In this document: positions 6,990-14,292 of the stretch, one piece after another
How positions within the stretch are numbered: the stretch's first letter is position 1
Layout: each line of letters begins with the position of its first letter
NCBI GenBank assembly: GCA_031282905.1
Contig: JAITCV010000255.1
Span: 1-14,451 of the forward strand
DNA from: Azoarcus sp.
GTDB taxonomy: Bacteria; Pseudomonadota; Gammaproteobacteria; Burkholderiales; Rhodocyclaceae
DNA: 14,451 bases
Direction of reading: 5' to 3'
Translations under genes and position numbers: made by a program
The notes under the pieces: generated by a model
What the model saw: only the letters and a program-made list of their open reading frames with translations
Databases searched by the model: none
What the model was told of the DNA's origin: nothing

Positions 6990-8063
6990 ATGCGAAAAAT
7001 CATCCATTGCGATTGTGACTGTTTTTACGCCTCGGTCGAGATGCGTGACGCCCCCGCGCTGAGGGGCAAACCGCTGGCCGTCGGCGGACGCGCGGAAACG
7101 CGCGGGGTGATCGCCACCTGTAACTACGAGGCGCGCGCCTTCGGGGTGCATTCGGCGATGGCGACTGCCACGGCCTTGCGCCGCTGTCCGCAACTCATCC
7201 TGCGGTCACCGGATTTCCGCCGTTACCGCGAAGCCTCACAGCAGATTCTTGCCATTTACCGCGAATACACGCCCCTGGTCGAGCCCTTGTCACTGGACGA
7301 AGCTTATCTCGACGTGACCGGCGTCGAACGCTGCCGGGGCTCGGCAACGCTGATGGCAGAAGAAATCCGCGCCCGCATTCGCGCGGAAATCGGCATCACC
7401 GCCTCGGCAGGCATCGCCTCCAACAAGTTTCTCGCCAAGGTGGCAAGTGACTGGAACAAACCCGATGGCCAATTCATCGTTCACCCTGCGGACACCGATG
7501 CGTTTGTCGCCGTGCTGCCGGTGGAAAAACTTTTCGGCGTCGGCAAAGTCACCGCCGGAAGATTGAAAAAGTTCGGCATAAACACCTGCGGCGATCTGCG
7601 CGCGTGGGACATCTCCCGGCTCAGTGCTGAATTTGGCCGTTTCGGCGCGAATCTTTATCAACTTTGCCGTGGCATCGACGAACGTCCGGTACGCCCGAAT
7701 CGCATCCGCAAATCGCTTTCGGTCGAAACCACCTACGCCCAGGATTTGCCCGACATCGCAACCTGCCACGCGATGCTGCCCGCGCTGATCGAAGAATTCT
7801 GGCGGCGTTACGAGCGTCTTTCCGACCCTCGCCCAATTCACAACGCGATGGTAAAAGTCAAATTTGCCGATTTTACCCAAACGACCGCCGAATGCGTGCA
7901 CGCCTCGCCCGATGAAACGATATGGCAAGCCCTGCTTGGCGAAGCTTATGCGCGCCAGGGAAAAGCGGTGCGGCTTTTGGGGGTGGGAATACGCTTCATC
8001 GATGAAAACCGGGATGCGGAAAATGGAGAAAACAACGGAAGCGTCCAGCTCGATCTTTTTTGA
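6990..8063 (+). CDS. dinB: DNA polymerase IV (Y-family translesion polymerase)
   Basis: A 357-residue Y-family polymerase that copies past lesions with low fidelity. The N-terminus MRKIIHCDCDCFYASVE and SLDEAYLDVT carry the metal-binding acidic residues at Asp8, Asp103 and Glu104, the same numbering as E. coli DinB. GITASAGIASNKFLAK is the conserved palm/fingers motif. The little-finger domain follows, and the protein ends exactly in QLDLF, a canonical beta-clamp binding peptide. The start at 6990 aligns with the E. coli start; the open frame extends upstream to 6741 without homology. No clear ribosome binding site or SOS box is visible, so its regulation by the LexA in this window is unproven. 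Complete and apparently functional. Confidence 0.96.
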   Translation: MRKIIHCDCDCFYASVEMRDAPALRGKPLAVGGRAETRGVIATCNYEARAFGVHSAMATATALRRCPQLILRSPDFRRYREASQQILAIYREYTPLVEPLSLDEAYLDVTGVERCRGSATLMAEEIRARIRAEIGITASAGIASNKFLAKVASDWNKPDGQFIVHPADTDAFVAVLPVEKLFGVGKVTAGRLKKFGINTCGDLRAWDISRLSAEFGRFGANLYQLCRGIDERPVRPNRIRKSLSVETTYAQDLPDIATCHAMLPALIEEFWRRYERLSDPRPIHNAMVKVKFADFTQTTAECVHASPDETIWQALLGEAYARQGKAVRLLGVGIRFIDENRDAENGENNGSVQLDLF

Positions 8064-8069
8064 TCCTGG

Positions 8070-8097
8070 GCATCAGGGCGGATTTTCCATCTGATGC
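8070..8097 (+). terminator. Weak hairpin after dinB
   Basis: GCATCAG (8070-8076) and CTGATGC (8091-8097) form a perfect 7-bp inverted repeat starting 7 nt after the dinB stop. No T-run follows, so it may be an mRNA-stabilising stem rather than an intrinsic terminator. Confidence 0.25.
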
Positions 8098-8322
8098 TCG
8101 CATGCGCGGCGAGCGCGCAGTTTTCCTCTGCGTCATTATTTCCTCTGCTTCTCCTCTGCTTCATTACACTGCGGCGTACTTGACTGCCGTGTGGCATTCA
8201 GGCAGTGTGTGAAACCTGGTTTGAGCGCGAGTCCCGCATCATCCATATCGGGGAAATTCCGCTTCCCAGTGGTCGGAATGATTCAAACATCATCGTTTCA
8301 CTTTAATTGGAAGGAAGCACAC

Positions 8323-8829
8323 ATGCATCGGGATCTCATCCGCGTCCTGTTGTCCACGGTAGCCTTTTTCACCCTGGCATCAGCCGCCTGCGCGCAAAGT
8401 CAAGGCCGGGGAAGCAATACGCTGGTCTATGCCACGCCCAACACGGTGTTCAGCATTGCCAAGGAAGCCAATCGTTCCGCCAAGCTGGATAGCGATGGCG
8501 ATGGCGATCCCATGATCACCAGCCAGGCGGAAGGAATCGAGTACGTTGTGTTCTTTTACGACTGCACCGACGGCAAGGATTGCAAGAGCCTGGCTTTTTC
8601 GGCGTCATTGGACGATACGCAAGGCGCAACGCTCGAGCGCCTCAATACCTACAATGCGGAAGAACGCTACGGCAAGGCGTTCATCGACCGTGATGGCAAG
8701 CTCACTCTCGATATGGACGTCGAGATTGAATACGGTATGAGCAGACGCAATCTGAAAGAAGCATTCGTGGATTGGGAAGCTGCGGTGCGTGCTTTCAAAA
8801 AAGAGGTGTTGGCGTCTGGGCAAGAGTAA
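8323..8829 (+). CDS. Exported YbjN-domain protein
   Basis: A 168-residue protein with a signal peptide (hydrophobic 8-20, likely cleavage after ACA at residue 24) and a mature domain resembling YbjN (PF10722). Features are SDGDGDP near 57-63, a Tyr/Phe-rich strand ending YDC, a second Cys (Cys81 and Cys87, possible disulfide), NTYNAEERYGKAF, and a final FVDWEAAVRAF helix. Cytoplasmic E. coli YbjN has been linked to stress and motility control; exported versions have no assigned role. The start at 8323 is supported by AAGGA 7 nt upstream. It is followed by a strong hairpin and stands alone between dinB and a convergent gene. The 259 bp upstream hold three TCCTCTGC repeats (about 8124-8160) and a 7-bp inverted repeat (8166-8172 with 8202-8208). 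Confidence 0.75.
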   Translation: MHRDLIRVLLSTVAFFTLASAACAQSQGRGSNTLVYATPNTVFSIAKEANRSAKLDSDGDGDPMITSQAEGIEYVVFFYDCTDGKDCKSLAFSASLDDTQGATLERLNTYNAEERYGKAFIDRDGKLTLDMDVEIEYGMSRRNLKEAFVDWEAAVRAFKKEVLASGQE

Positions 8830-8838
8830 TTCCACTGC

Positions 8839-8884
8839 GCGCCAAGGGTGTCATCGTAAAACGGACGCCCTTGCGCTCGCTCGT
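8839..8884 (+). terminator. Terminator-like hairpin between convergent genes
   Basis: GCGC-C-AAGGGTGTC (8839-8852) pairs with GACGCCCTT-GCGC (8864-8876) through 13 base pairs, with one G-U pair and one bulged C, around an 11-nt loop. CGTTTTG follows after a few bases. It lies 9 nt after the YbjN stop and before the end of the convergent DUF1992 gene, so it probably ends the former transcript. The T-run is short and displaced. Confidence 0.5.
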
Positions 8885-8936
8885 TTTGTCCAAACCTCCT
8901 ATCCACACCGCCCGGCCTGAAAAAGTCGGAATGATT

Positions 8937-9245
8937 TCATTCGCGCAACCGCCCCAACTCCATCAGCAAGCATGCACGCCGGCGCAGGCGCTCCTGACGC
9001 AGCGCGCCAATGGGCAGTTGGGCGATTTCATCGCGCAGCGCGGCAAGCTCGCGGCGCAGCAGCACCTCGCGTGGTGCAAACCCGGCGTTTCCGAGAATCT
9101 TGTTCGTCATCCGCTGTTCCGGCGACAGCAGCGCATCGTCATCGAATGCCAGCGGACGCCCCGCGCCTGGCAGGTGAGCGAACTCGCCACAGCGCTCGGC
9201 CTCGAGGATGCGTTGTTCGGCAAGCAAATCAAAAATGGACGGCAT
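8937..9245 (-). CDS. DUF1992, DnaJ-related small protein
   Basis: A 102-residue protein of the DUF1992 family, a domain also found in eukaryotic DnaJ subfamily C member 28 but lacking the J-domain itself. Recognisable motifs are the opening MPSIFDLLAEQRI, GEFAHLPGAGRPL (the family's GEFDNLPGAGKPL), RMTNKILGNAGFAP and LRRELAALRDEI. The domain is soluble and helical; its biochemical role is not known. The start at 9245 matches the family N-terminus; the frame runs to 9548 only as a shadow of the opposite gene. Divergent from the cytochrome gene with about 100 bp between starts. No strong ribosome binding site is visible. Confidence 0.88.
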   Translation of the reverse strand: MPSIFDLLAEQRILEAERCGEFAHLPGAGRPLAFDDDALLSPEQRMTNKILGNAGFAPREVLLRRELAALRDEIAQLPIGALRQERLRRRACLLMELGRLRE

Positions 9246-9311
9246 GGGCGATACGCTCTGGTTTCCGGGGACGCCCAAGCATAGCGCACGGCCACACTCG
9301 CGGCTCACATC

Positions 9312-9317
9312 TATAAT
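9312..9317 (+). promoter_or_regulatory. Consensus -10 box upstream of the cytochrome gene
   Basis: A perfect TATAAT lies 31 nt before the chosen ATG of the cytochrome c'-like gene, in the short divergent gap. No recognisable -35 hexamer sits 16-18 bp upstream, so an activator may be needed, or the box may be chance. Confidence 0.35.
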
Positions 9318-9348
9318 GCACGGCCTTGCCATCGACCTTCGACCCATC

Positions 9349-9786
9349 ATGCAACGCCTCATTTCCCTCGCCGCGCTCGTCCTTTTCACCCTGTCAGCCT
9401 GCAATTCGTCCCCCGAGGACGACCGTCCCGGGCAACCGGTCAAACACCGCCAAGAAGCGTTCAAGGTGCTGCTGCGCGCATTCGAGCCCATCGGCACGAT
9501 GCTCCATGACGAAAGCTTCGATGCGGAACGCCTCGCCAGCCTGAACACCGCGCTGGCGCAGGCGCGTGAAGCGCCATGGGCCTATTTCGGCCCCGACACC
9601 GATTACCCGCCGAGCAAGTCCCGGCCCGAAGTGTGGAGCCAGCCCGAACGTTTCGAGGCCGAGCGCCAGCGGTTTTTCGCCGCCACCGATGCCCTGGCTG
9701 CGGCCACCGGACGCGAAGCGGTCGAAGCCGCCTACCGGGAAGCGCGCGCGAGTTGCAAAACCTGTCACGATGCCTTCCGGCGCTGA
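9349..9786 (+). CDS. Cytochrome c'-like (class II) lipoprotein
   Basis: A 145-residue protein with a lipoprotein signal (hydrophobic 5-15, lipobox LSAC, Cys18), so it is probably anchored in the periplasm. The mature part is helical and ends in CKTCH (136-140), the covalent heme site close to the C-terminus that marks class II cytochromes c (cytochrome c' / c-556 type). The first helix contains KHRQEAFKVL, in the usual position after the linker. Such proteins bind one c-type heme and are associated with electron transfer or NO binding. Which applies here cannot be told. ATGs at 9316 and 9349 are in frame; 9349 gives the proper signal peptide, and 9316 overlaps the TATAAT. Confidence 0.85.
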   Translation: MQRLISLAALVLFTLSACNSSPEDDRPGQPVKHRQEAFKVLLRAFEPIGTMLHDESFDAERLASLNTALAQAREAPWAYFGPDTDYPPSKSRPEVWSQPERFEAERQRFFAATDALAAATGREAVEAAYREARASCKTCHDAFRR

Positions 9787-9807
9787 AACCCCTGAAACTC
9801 TGCCCGT

Positions 9808-9852
9808 AACGGCCAAAGTTCAACGATTTCCAAACCAGGGACCTTGGCCGTT
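9808..9852 (+). terminator. Inverted repeat after the cytochrome gene
   Basis: AACGGCCAA (9808-9816) and TTGGCCGTT (9844-9852) are perfect 9-bp complements with a 27-nt loop. They are followed by a second small stem GGGAA/TTCCC (within 9855-9870) and, further on, ATTTTTC (9880-9886). Together these could end the cytochrome transcript, but the geometry is not that of a classic intrinsic terminator. An operator is an alternative. Confidence 0.3.
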
Positions 9853-9905
9853 TCGGGGAACCCTGTTTCCCAGGATTGGATTTTTCAGAGAAATTGAGCG
9901 CATTC

Positions 9906-10466
9906 ATGAGAAAAACGGCGCGTATCGTGTTTTCCATTCTGGGGAGCAAGTGGTTTTACCCGATGAGCTTTCTCATCGGGGTTTGCCTGGCTTTCCCGAT
10001 ATTCGAGGCCGTGGTTGCGTGGCGCGGAGAAGGGAAAATGCCGCAACGTTTTTACATTCTGGCGGAATCTCCGGAAACGAATGCGCTGACCCCTATCTTC
10101 CTATATGAGCGAGAAAAATTCCTGGAACAACACCCAGATGCCCGTTTTCTGCTTTCTTCACTGGAAGGATATATTCCTCCAGCAAAAGGGAATATTCCTT
10201 CGGTGGATGGAATGGAGATGTGGACATATTCCGTGACGGTGCAAGGGATACAAAAACAAAAAGTAGACCTGCGCTATCACAGTGATGATTACAACATTAC
10301 CTCCATCTATCTGGTCGATGGCACATCCATTACGCCTGTTTACTCAACATTCACTGGACCTCCTACGGGTTTATGGTGCTTGTTGCTGGGTTTGTTTTCT
10401 GTAAAGTGCATTGCATTCATCAGTCGACGCTTGCAAAGGGACGGTACGGCTGGATCGCATTGGTGA
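9906..10466 (+). CDS. Unrecognised protein with two membrane segments
   Basis: I do not recognise the family. The 186-residue product has a basic N-terminus (MRKTAR), a first membrane segment (about 17-38), an extracytoplasmic-looking domain of about 110 residues with few Cys and many Tyr/Ser/Thr, and a second membrane segment (about 154-173) ending in the basic tail SRRLQRDG. This suggests both ends in the cytoplasm and a periplasmic domain. Base composition is visibly more A/T-rich than its neighbours in the middle of the gene. ATG 9906 is preferred over an in-frame TTG at 9876; GAG lies 7 nt upstream, a weak site. It stands alone between the cytochrome gene and the convergent pilU. Confidence 0.65.
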   Translation: MRKTARIVFSILGSKWFYPMSFLIGVCLAFPIFEAVVAWRGEGKMPQRFYILAESPETNALTPIFLYEREKFLEQHPDARFLLSSLEGYIPPAKGNIPSVDGMEMWTYSVTVQGIQKQKVDLRYHSDDYNITSIYLVDGTSITPVYSTFTGPPTGLWCLLLGLFSVKCIAFISRRLQRDGTAGSHW

Positions 10467-10555
10467 AATGGAACACAAGGCTGCGGGAGTATGTTTGGGC
10501 AATCCGCGCCGCGCCAGCTCGCGTGTCCCACGGAAGTTGCATCAGCGCCGCGCCG

Positions 10556-10594
10556 AGAAAACCGCGCTCCCAGGTTTGGCCGGATGGAAGCGCG
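10556..10594 (-). terminator. pilTU operon terminator
   Basis: On the minus strand CGCGCTTCC (10594-10586) pairs with GGGAGCGCG (10571-10563) in 9 bp with one G-U pair around a 14-nt loop, followed directly by GTTTTCT. It lies about 30 nt past the pilU stop, as expected for the end of the operon. Confidence 0.55.
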
Positions 10595-10623
10595 CTCGGT
10601 GGGCGCAATTGGCACGGCGCTCG

Positions 10624-11760
10624 TCAGACGATGCCGAAACTCTTGATCGCTTCGCGGACTTCGCTCGGATCGCTATGCTTGCTGTTGAGCTTGATTTGCA
10701 GGCGCAGGTCGTTGACCGAATCGGCATTCCGCAGCGCGTCCTCGTAAGTGACGAGTTCGGCTTCGTAGAGGTCGAACAGCGATTGGTCGAAAGTCTGCAT
10801 GCCCAATTCGCGTGAACGCTTCATGACTTCCCTGACTTCGGGAATTTCGCCCTTGAAGATCAGATCGCTGATCAACGGCGAATTGAGCATGATCTCCACT
10901 GCGGGAACCCGACCCTTGCGGCCCTTGATCGGCAGCAGCCGCTGCGAAACCATGGCCCGCAGGTTGAGGGAAAGATCCATCAGCAATTGCGGACGCCGTT
11001 CCTCGGGGAAGAAGTTGACGATGCGATCAACGGCCTGGTTGGTGCTGTTGGCATGGAGGGTCGCCAAGGCGAGGTGGCCGGTCTCGGCAAAGGCGATGGC
11101 GTAATCCATCGTGTAGCGGTCGCGGATTTCCCCCATCAGGATCACGTCCGGGGCCTGGCGCAGGGTGTTCTTCAGCGCGATCTCCCACGAGTCGGTGTCG
11201 ATGCCCACTTCACGTTGGGTGACGACACAATTCTTGTGGGCATGGACGTATTCGATCGGATCTTCGACAGTGATGATGTGGCCGTAGGTGTTTTCATTGC
11301 GGTAATCGACCATCGCCGCAAGCGAGGTGGTCTTGCCGGTGCCGGTGCCGCCGACGAAGATCACCAGTCCGCGCTTGGACAGGGCGACCTCGTGGAGAAT
11401 CGGCGGCATGCCCAGTTCTTCCAGGCTGGGAATCGTCTGCGAGATCACGCGCAGGATCAGCCCCACCCGCCCCTGCTGTATGAAGGCATTGGCCCGGAAA
11501 CGCCCAATTCCGGCAGGCGAGATGGCGAAGTTGCATTCCTTGGTGGCTTCGAAATCGGCGGCCTGGCGGTCGTTCATCACCGCGCGCGTCAAATCGGCGG
11601 TGTGTGCGGGCGAAAGCGGCTGGTTCGATTGCGGCACCATGCGGCCATCGATCTTGATCGCGGGCGGAAAGCCCGCGGTGATCAAAAGATCGGAACCATT
11701 TTTTTGCAGCATCAGCTTCAGCAGATCGTGCATGAATTTGAGTGCTTGATCGCGTTCCAT
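10624..11760 (-). CDS. pilU: PilU, type IV pilus retraction ATPase (accessory)
   Basis: A 378-residue hexameric ATPase of the PilT/VirB11 family that assists PilT in depolymerising type IV pili at the inner-membrane base. Visible motifs are Walker A GGTGTGKT (137-144), the Asp box ITVEDPIE (163-170), the Walker B region VILMGEIRD (Glu211) and the His box TGHLALATLH (227-236). The C-terminus is longer than in PilT and lacks the AIRNLIRE motif, the normal difference between the two. The start is supported by AGGAG 6 nt upstream. It lies 69 bp downstream of pilT in the same direction, so it is co-transcribed. Confidence 0.96.
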   Translation of the reverse strand: MERDQALKFMHDLLKLMLQKNGSDLLITAGFPPAIKIDGRMVPQSNQPLSPAHTADLTRAVMNDRQAADFEATKECNFAISPAGIGRFRANAFIQQGRVGLILRVISQTIPSLEELGMPPILHEVALSKRGLVIFVGGTGTGKTTSLAAMVDYRNENTYGHIITVEDPIEYVHAHKNCVVTQREVGIDTDSWEIALKNTLRQAPDVILMGEIRDRYTMDYAIAFAETGHLALATLHANSTNQAVDRIVNFFPEERRPQLLMDLSLNLRAMVSQRLLPIKGRKGRVPAVEIMLNSPLISDLIFKGEIPEVREVMKRSRELGMQTFDQSLFDLYEAELVTYEDALRNADSVNDLRLQIKLNSKHSDPSEVREAIKSFGIV

Positions 11761-11829
11761 TTCCTGCTCCTGATGTTTATTGCGATTGAATAGCTGCGGA
11801 ATACCCGCGCCTCTGCCGTTCGTTCAAGC

Positions 11830-12873
11830 TCAGCCGGCGAAGGCATCCTTGTTCTGGGCCACCGCGCGCGCGGTACCCTGACTTATGACATTGCGCCGTA
11901 TCAGATCGGCAAGACACTGGTCGAGGGTCTGCATGCCGATATTCTGGCCGGTCTGGATCGAGGAATACATCTGCGCGACCTTGTTTTCCCGGATCAGGTT
12001 GCGGATCGCGGGGGTGCCGATCATGATTTCGTGCGCGGCCACCCGCCCGGAGCCATCCTTGGTCTTGAGCAGGGTCTGCGAGATCACCGCGCGCAGCGAT
12101 TCCGACAACATCGAACGCACCATGTCCTTTTCGGCGGCGGGGAAGACGTCGACGATGCGGTCGATGGTTTTCGCCGCCGATGAAGTGTGCAGCGTGCCAA
12201 ACACCAAGTGACCGGTTTCCGCCGCCGTCAGGGCCAGGCGGATGGTCTCCAGATCGCGCAACTCGCCAACCAGGATCACGTCCGGGTCCTCACGCAGGGC
12301 CGCGCGCAAGGCGTTGCTGAACGACAGGGTGTCGCGGAACACTTCGCGCTGGTTGATCAGACAGCGCTTGGGTTCATGGACGAATTCGATCGGATCCTCG
12401 ACGGTGAGGATGTGCGCATATTCGTTGTCGTTGATGTGGTTGATCATCGCCGCCAGCGTCGTCGACTTGCCCGAACCGGTCGGGCCGGTGACCAGCACGA
12501 TGCCGCGAGGCTGTTCGATGATGTCGGTGAAAATCCTCGGGCAGTTGAGCGCCTCCAGCGACAGCACCTTGGACGGAATCGTCCGGAACACCGCGCTCGC
12601 GCCGCGCTCCTGGTTGAAGGCGTTGACCCGGAAGCGGGCAAGATTGGGAATGGAGAAAGAGAAATCGCACTCCAGTGTTTCCTCGAAGGTCTTGCGCTGG
12701 CGGTCGTTCATGATGTCGTACACCAGCCCATGAACTTCCTTGTGCTCCAGTGACGGGAGGTTGATTTTGCGCACATCCCCGTTCACCCGGATCATCGGCG
12801 GCAAACCCGAAGAGAGGTGAAGGTCGGAGGCTTGGTTCTTTACGCTGAAAGCGAGCAGTTCGGTGATGTCCAT
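11830..12873 (-). CDS. pilT: PilT, type IV pilus retraction ATPase
   Basis: A 347-residue hexameric motor that powers pilus retraction and twitching motility. It has the N-terminal PAS-like domain (MDITELLAFSVKNQASDLHLS), Walker A GPTGSGKST (130-138), Asp box LTVEDPIEF, Walker B VILVGELRD (Glu204), His box TGHLVFGTLH (220-229), and the retraction-linked AIRNLIRE motif (289-296). All hallmark residues are present. First gene of the pilTU operon and divergent from yggS across about 100 bp, an arrangement common in beta- and gammaproteobacteria. No strong ribosome binding site is visible. Confidence 0.97.
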   Translation of the reverse strand: MDITELLAFSVKNQASDLHLSSGLPPMIRVNGDVRKINLPSLEHKEVHGLVYDIMNDRQRKTFEETLECDFSFSIPNLARFRVNAFNQERGASAVFRTIPSKVLSLEALNCPRIFTDIIEQPRGIVLVTGPTGSGKSTTLAAMINHINDNEYAHILTVEDPIEFVHEPKRCLINQREVFRDTLSFSNALRAALREDPDVILVGELRDLETIRLALTAAETGHLVFGTLHTSSAAKTIDRIVDVFPAAEKDMVRSMLSESLRAVISQTLLKTKDGSGRVAAHEIMIGTPAIRNLIRENKVAQMYSSIQTGQNIGMQTLDQCLADLIRRNVISQGTARAVAQNKDAFAG

Positions 12874-12972
12874 TACTGAAAGTCTCGGCTCGAAAAATGC
12901 CCGCGAGGGCGCTGAAAAAGGCCGGTGTATACTCCCCGGCGCCGCAATCCTTAAAGGTAAAACCCGGGTAAT

Positions 12973-13695
12973 ATGACATCAATCTCCATGAACTTGCAAG
13001 CCGTGCTTGCGCGTATCGCTTTTGCGACAAACACGGCCGGACGCGATCCGCAGTCGGTTTTGCTGCTTGCGGTCAGCAAAACCCGGCCGGTGGAGGATGT
13101 TCGCGCGGCCTTCGAGGCGGGGCAACGCGCCTTTGGCGAAAATTACGCCAGGGAAGGCGCGGAAAAAGCTGCGGCGCTGGCGGGACTTGGGCTGGAGTGG
13201 CATTTCATCGGCCCCTTGCAAGCCAACAAGACCCGGCTGGTGGCTGAGTTTTTCGACTGGGTACACAGCATCGACCGGCTGAAGATCGCCGAGCGCCTGT
13301 CCGCCCAGCGCGACGCGCATCGCCCGCCGTTGCAAATCTGCCTGCAAGTCAATGTCAGTGGCGAACGGAGCAAAAGCGGGGTCGCGCCGCAAGATGTGGC
13401 CGCGCTCGCCCGCGCGCTCGTCCGCCTGCCCCGGCTGAATCTGCGCGGGCTGATGTGTATTCCAGAAGCGACCGACGACCAGGCATGCCTGCGCCATCGG
13501 TTTGCCCGTTTGCGCCAGTTGCATGAAGAATTGCGCGCGGACGGACTCGCGCTCGACACCCTGTCCATGGGCATGTCCCACGACCTCGAAACCGCAATCG
13601 CCGAAGGCGCGAGCATCGTGCGGGTAGGCACGGCGATCTTCGGCGAACGCCCGGCGGCAAGAAGCAACGGCTCATCGAAACCTGTTATACTTTAA
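12973..13695 (+). CDS. yggS: YggS/PLPBP pyridoxal-phosphate homeostasis protein
   Basis: A 240-residue single-domain alanine-racemase-like TIM-barrel protein that binds PLP and keeps its free level in balance; no catalytic activity is known. The PLP lysine is Lys36 in LLAVSKTRP. Further signatures are AFGENYA (53-59), WHFIGPLQANK (76-86), QVNVSGERSKSG, SMGMSHDLETAIAEG and VRVGTAIFGER, which bind cofactor phosphate. The start at 12973 has GGG about 5 nt upstream; Met6 at 12988 is an alternative. TATACT (12928-12933) is a possible -10. The last codons after FGERPAA run into the A/T-rich segment that follows, so the C-terminal tail (about 15 residues) may not be ancestral. Confidence 0.95.
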   Translation: MTSISMNLQAVLARIAFATNTAGRDPQSVLLLAVSKTRPVEDVRAAFEAGQRAFGENYAREGAEKAAALAGLGLEWHFIGPLQANKTRLVAEFFDWVHSIDRLKIAERLSAQRDAHRPPLQICLQVNVSGERSKSGVAPQDVAALARALVRLPRLNLRGLMCIPEATDDQACLRHRFARLRQLHEELRADGLALDTLSMGMSHDLETAIAEGASIVRVGTAIFGERPAARSNGSSKPVIL

Positions 13696-13700
13696 TTGAA

Positions 13701-13722
13701 AGATAACTAATAATAGTTATCT
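13701..13722. promoter_or_regulatory. Perfect palindrome, possible operator of the AT-rich orphan gene
   Basis: AGATAACTA (13701-13709) and TAGTTATCT (13714-13722) are exact 9-bp complements around ATAA, 22 nt before the start codon at 13745. TTGAAA (13696-13701) just upstream could be a -35, placing the palindrome in the spacer and -10 area. That would suit a repressor site. No T-run follows, so a terminator for yggS is less likely. Function is inferred from layout only. Confidence 0.4.
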
Positions 13723-13744
13723 AATTCTCAAAAAGGAGTATATC

Positions 13745-13981
13745 ATGTTTCTTAGGAAAAAATCTTATTTGGAAATAGATTCTGTATATGAAATTAAAGA
13801 TGACTCTATAGTTTCTTATAAAGAAATCCCTGAAAACGTTACTAGGTTAAATCTACTTGTAGATCTTAAGAACAGCGTAGCAATAGGGGTTTTTAATCAT
13901 AAAGTTGATGTAGATGATTCTATCCTAACTAAATATTATCCTTCAGACAAATATTTAGTTATTGGTATTGTTTATATGTAA
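13745..13981 (+). CDS. AT-rich orphan small protein, horizontally acquired
   Basis: I do not recognise this 78-residue protein. It begins MFLRKKSYLEIDSVYEI and ends DKYLVIGIVYM. It has no Cys, no signal peptide and no clear membrane segment, and it reads as a small beta-rich soluble domain with many Asp, Lys, Val and Tyr. AGGAG lies 6 nt before the ATG, the best ribosome binding site in the window. G+C is about 27% by my count, against clearly GC-rich neighbours, and codons such as TTA, ATA and AGA are used freely, so it was acquired recently from a low-GC source. A palindrome precedes it and mobile-element sequence follows. It could be a phage, immunity or cargo gene; nothing in the sequence decides. 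Confidence 0.7.
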   Translation: MFLRKKSYLEIDSVYEIKDDSIVSYKEIPENVTRLNLLVDLKNSVAIGVFNHKVDVDDSILTKYYPSDKYLVIGIVYM

Positions 13982-14076
13982 AATTATAATATAAGCTTGG
14001 TATATTCCATCTTCAGGGGTGGCGCGGATTCCAGTTTCTTGCTGGCGGAACGGGATGGACGGCACGACAATCCAGG

Positions 14077-14174
14077 CCATGACTCAACAACCAAGGAGTT
14101 TGACATGGCCTCACAGACACCTCTGTCCGGCAAGCAAAAGCGACCGGCAAAGCTTAGGACTTACTGAGTCATGG
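14077..14174. repeat. 98-bp segment bounded by a 10-bp inverted repeat
   Basis: CCATGACTCA (14077-14086) and TGAGTCATGG (14165-14174) are perfect complements, extending inward to 14 bp with two mismatches. Inside are a small hairpin ACAGA-CACC-TCTGT (14115-14128) and the direct repeat CCGGCAA twice (from about 14129 and 14148). The whole could fold as a closed multibranched RNA or be a very small non-autonomous element. No identity is assigned. Confidence 0.5.
14105..14167 (+). CDS. Possible 20-residue ORF inside the inverted repeat
   Basis: AAGGAG with a 6-nt spacer precedes ATG 14105, opening a 20-codon frame (basic product, MASQTPLSGKQKRPAK then LRTY) that stops within the right arm of the inverted repeat. 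The ribosome binding site is excellent, but the peptide is short, basic and unrecognised. It may be the truncated start of a gene broken by recombination, a leader peptide, or chance. Confidence 0.3.
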   Translation: MASQTPLSGKQKRPAKLRTY

Positions 14175-14292
14175 TAGTCTGGCAGAGCATCAGTGGCATG
14201 GAGGAAATACATTCGGTCATGAATTATTGTAAATGTTATTTGTATACACTCCCTTACACCATCGGCGACCTTGATGGGCTGAGGGACGAACC

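Noticed and set aside
6980..6993. GGGTTCGATGC as part of a tRNA T-arm
   Set aside because: No acceptor, D or anticodon arm fits around it, and it overlaps the dinB start.
10467..10623. Possible small gene between the membrane protein and pilU
   Set aside because: Open frames there are Arg/Ala-rich shadows without ribosome binding sites; the stretch is explained by the pilTU terminator.
14077..14174. Integron attC site (ACTCAAC fits RYYYAAC)
   Set aside because: No matching GTTRRRY core lies at the other end, and no integrase or cassette periodicity is visible.
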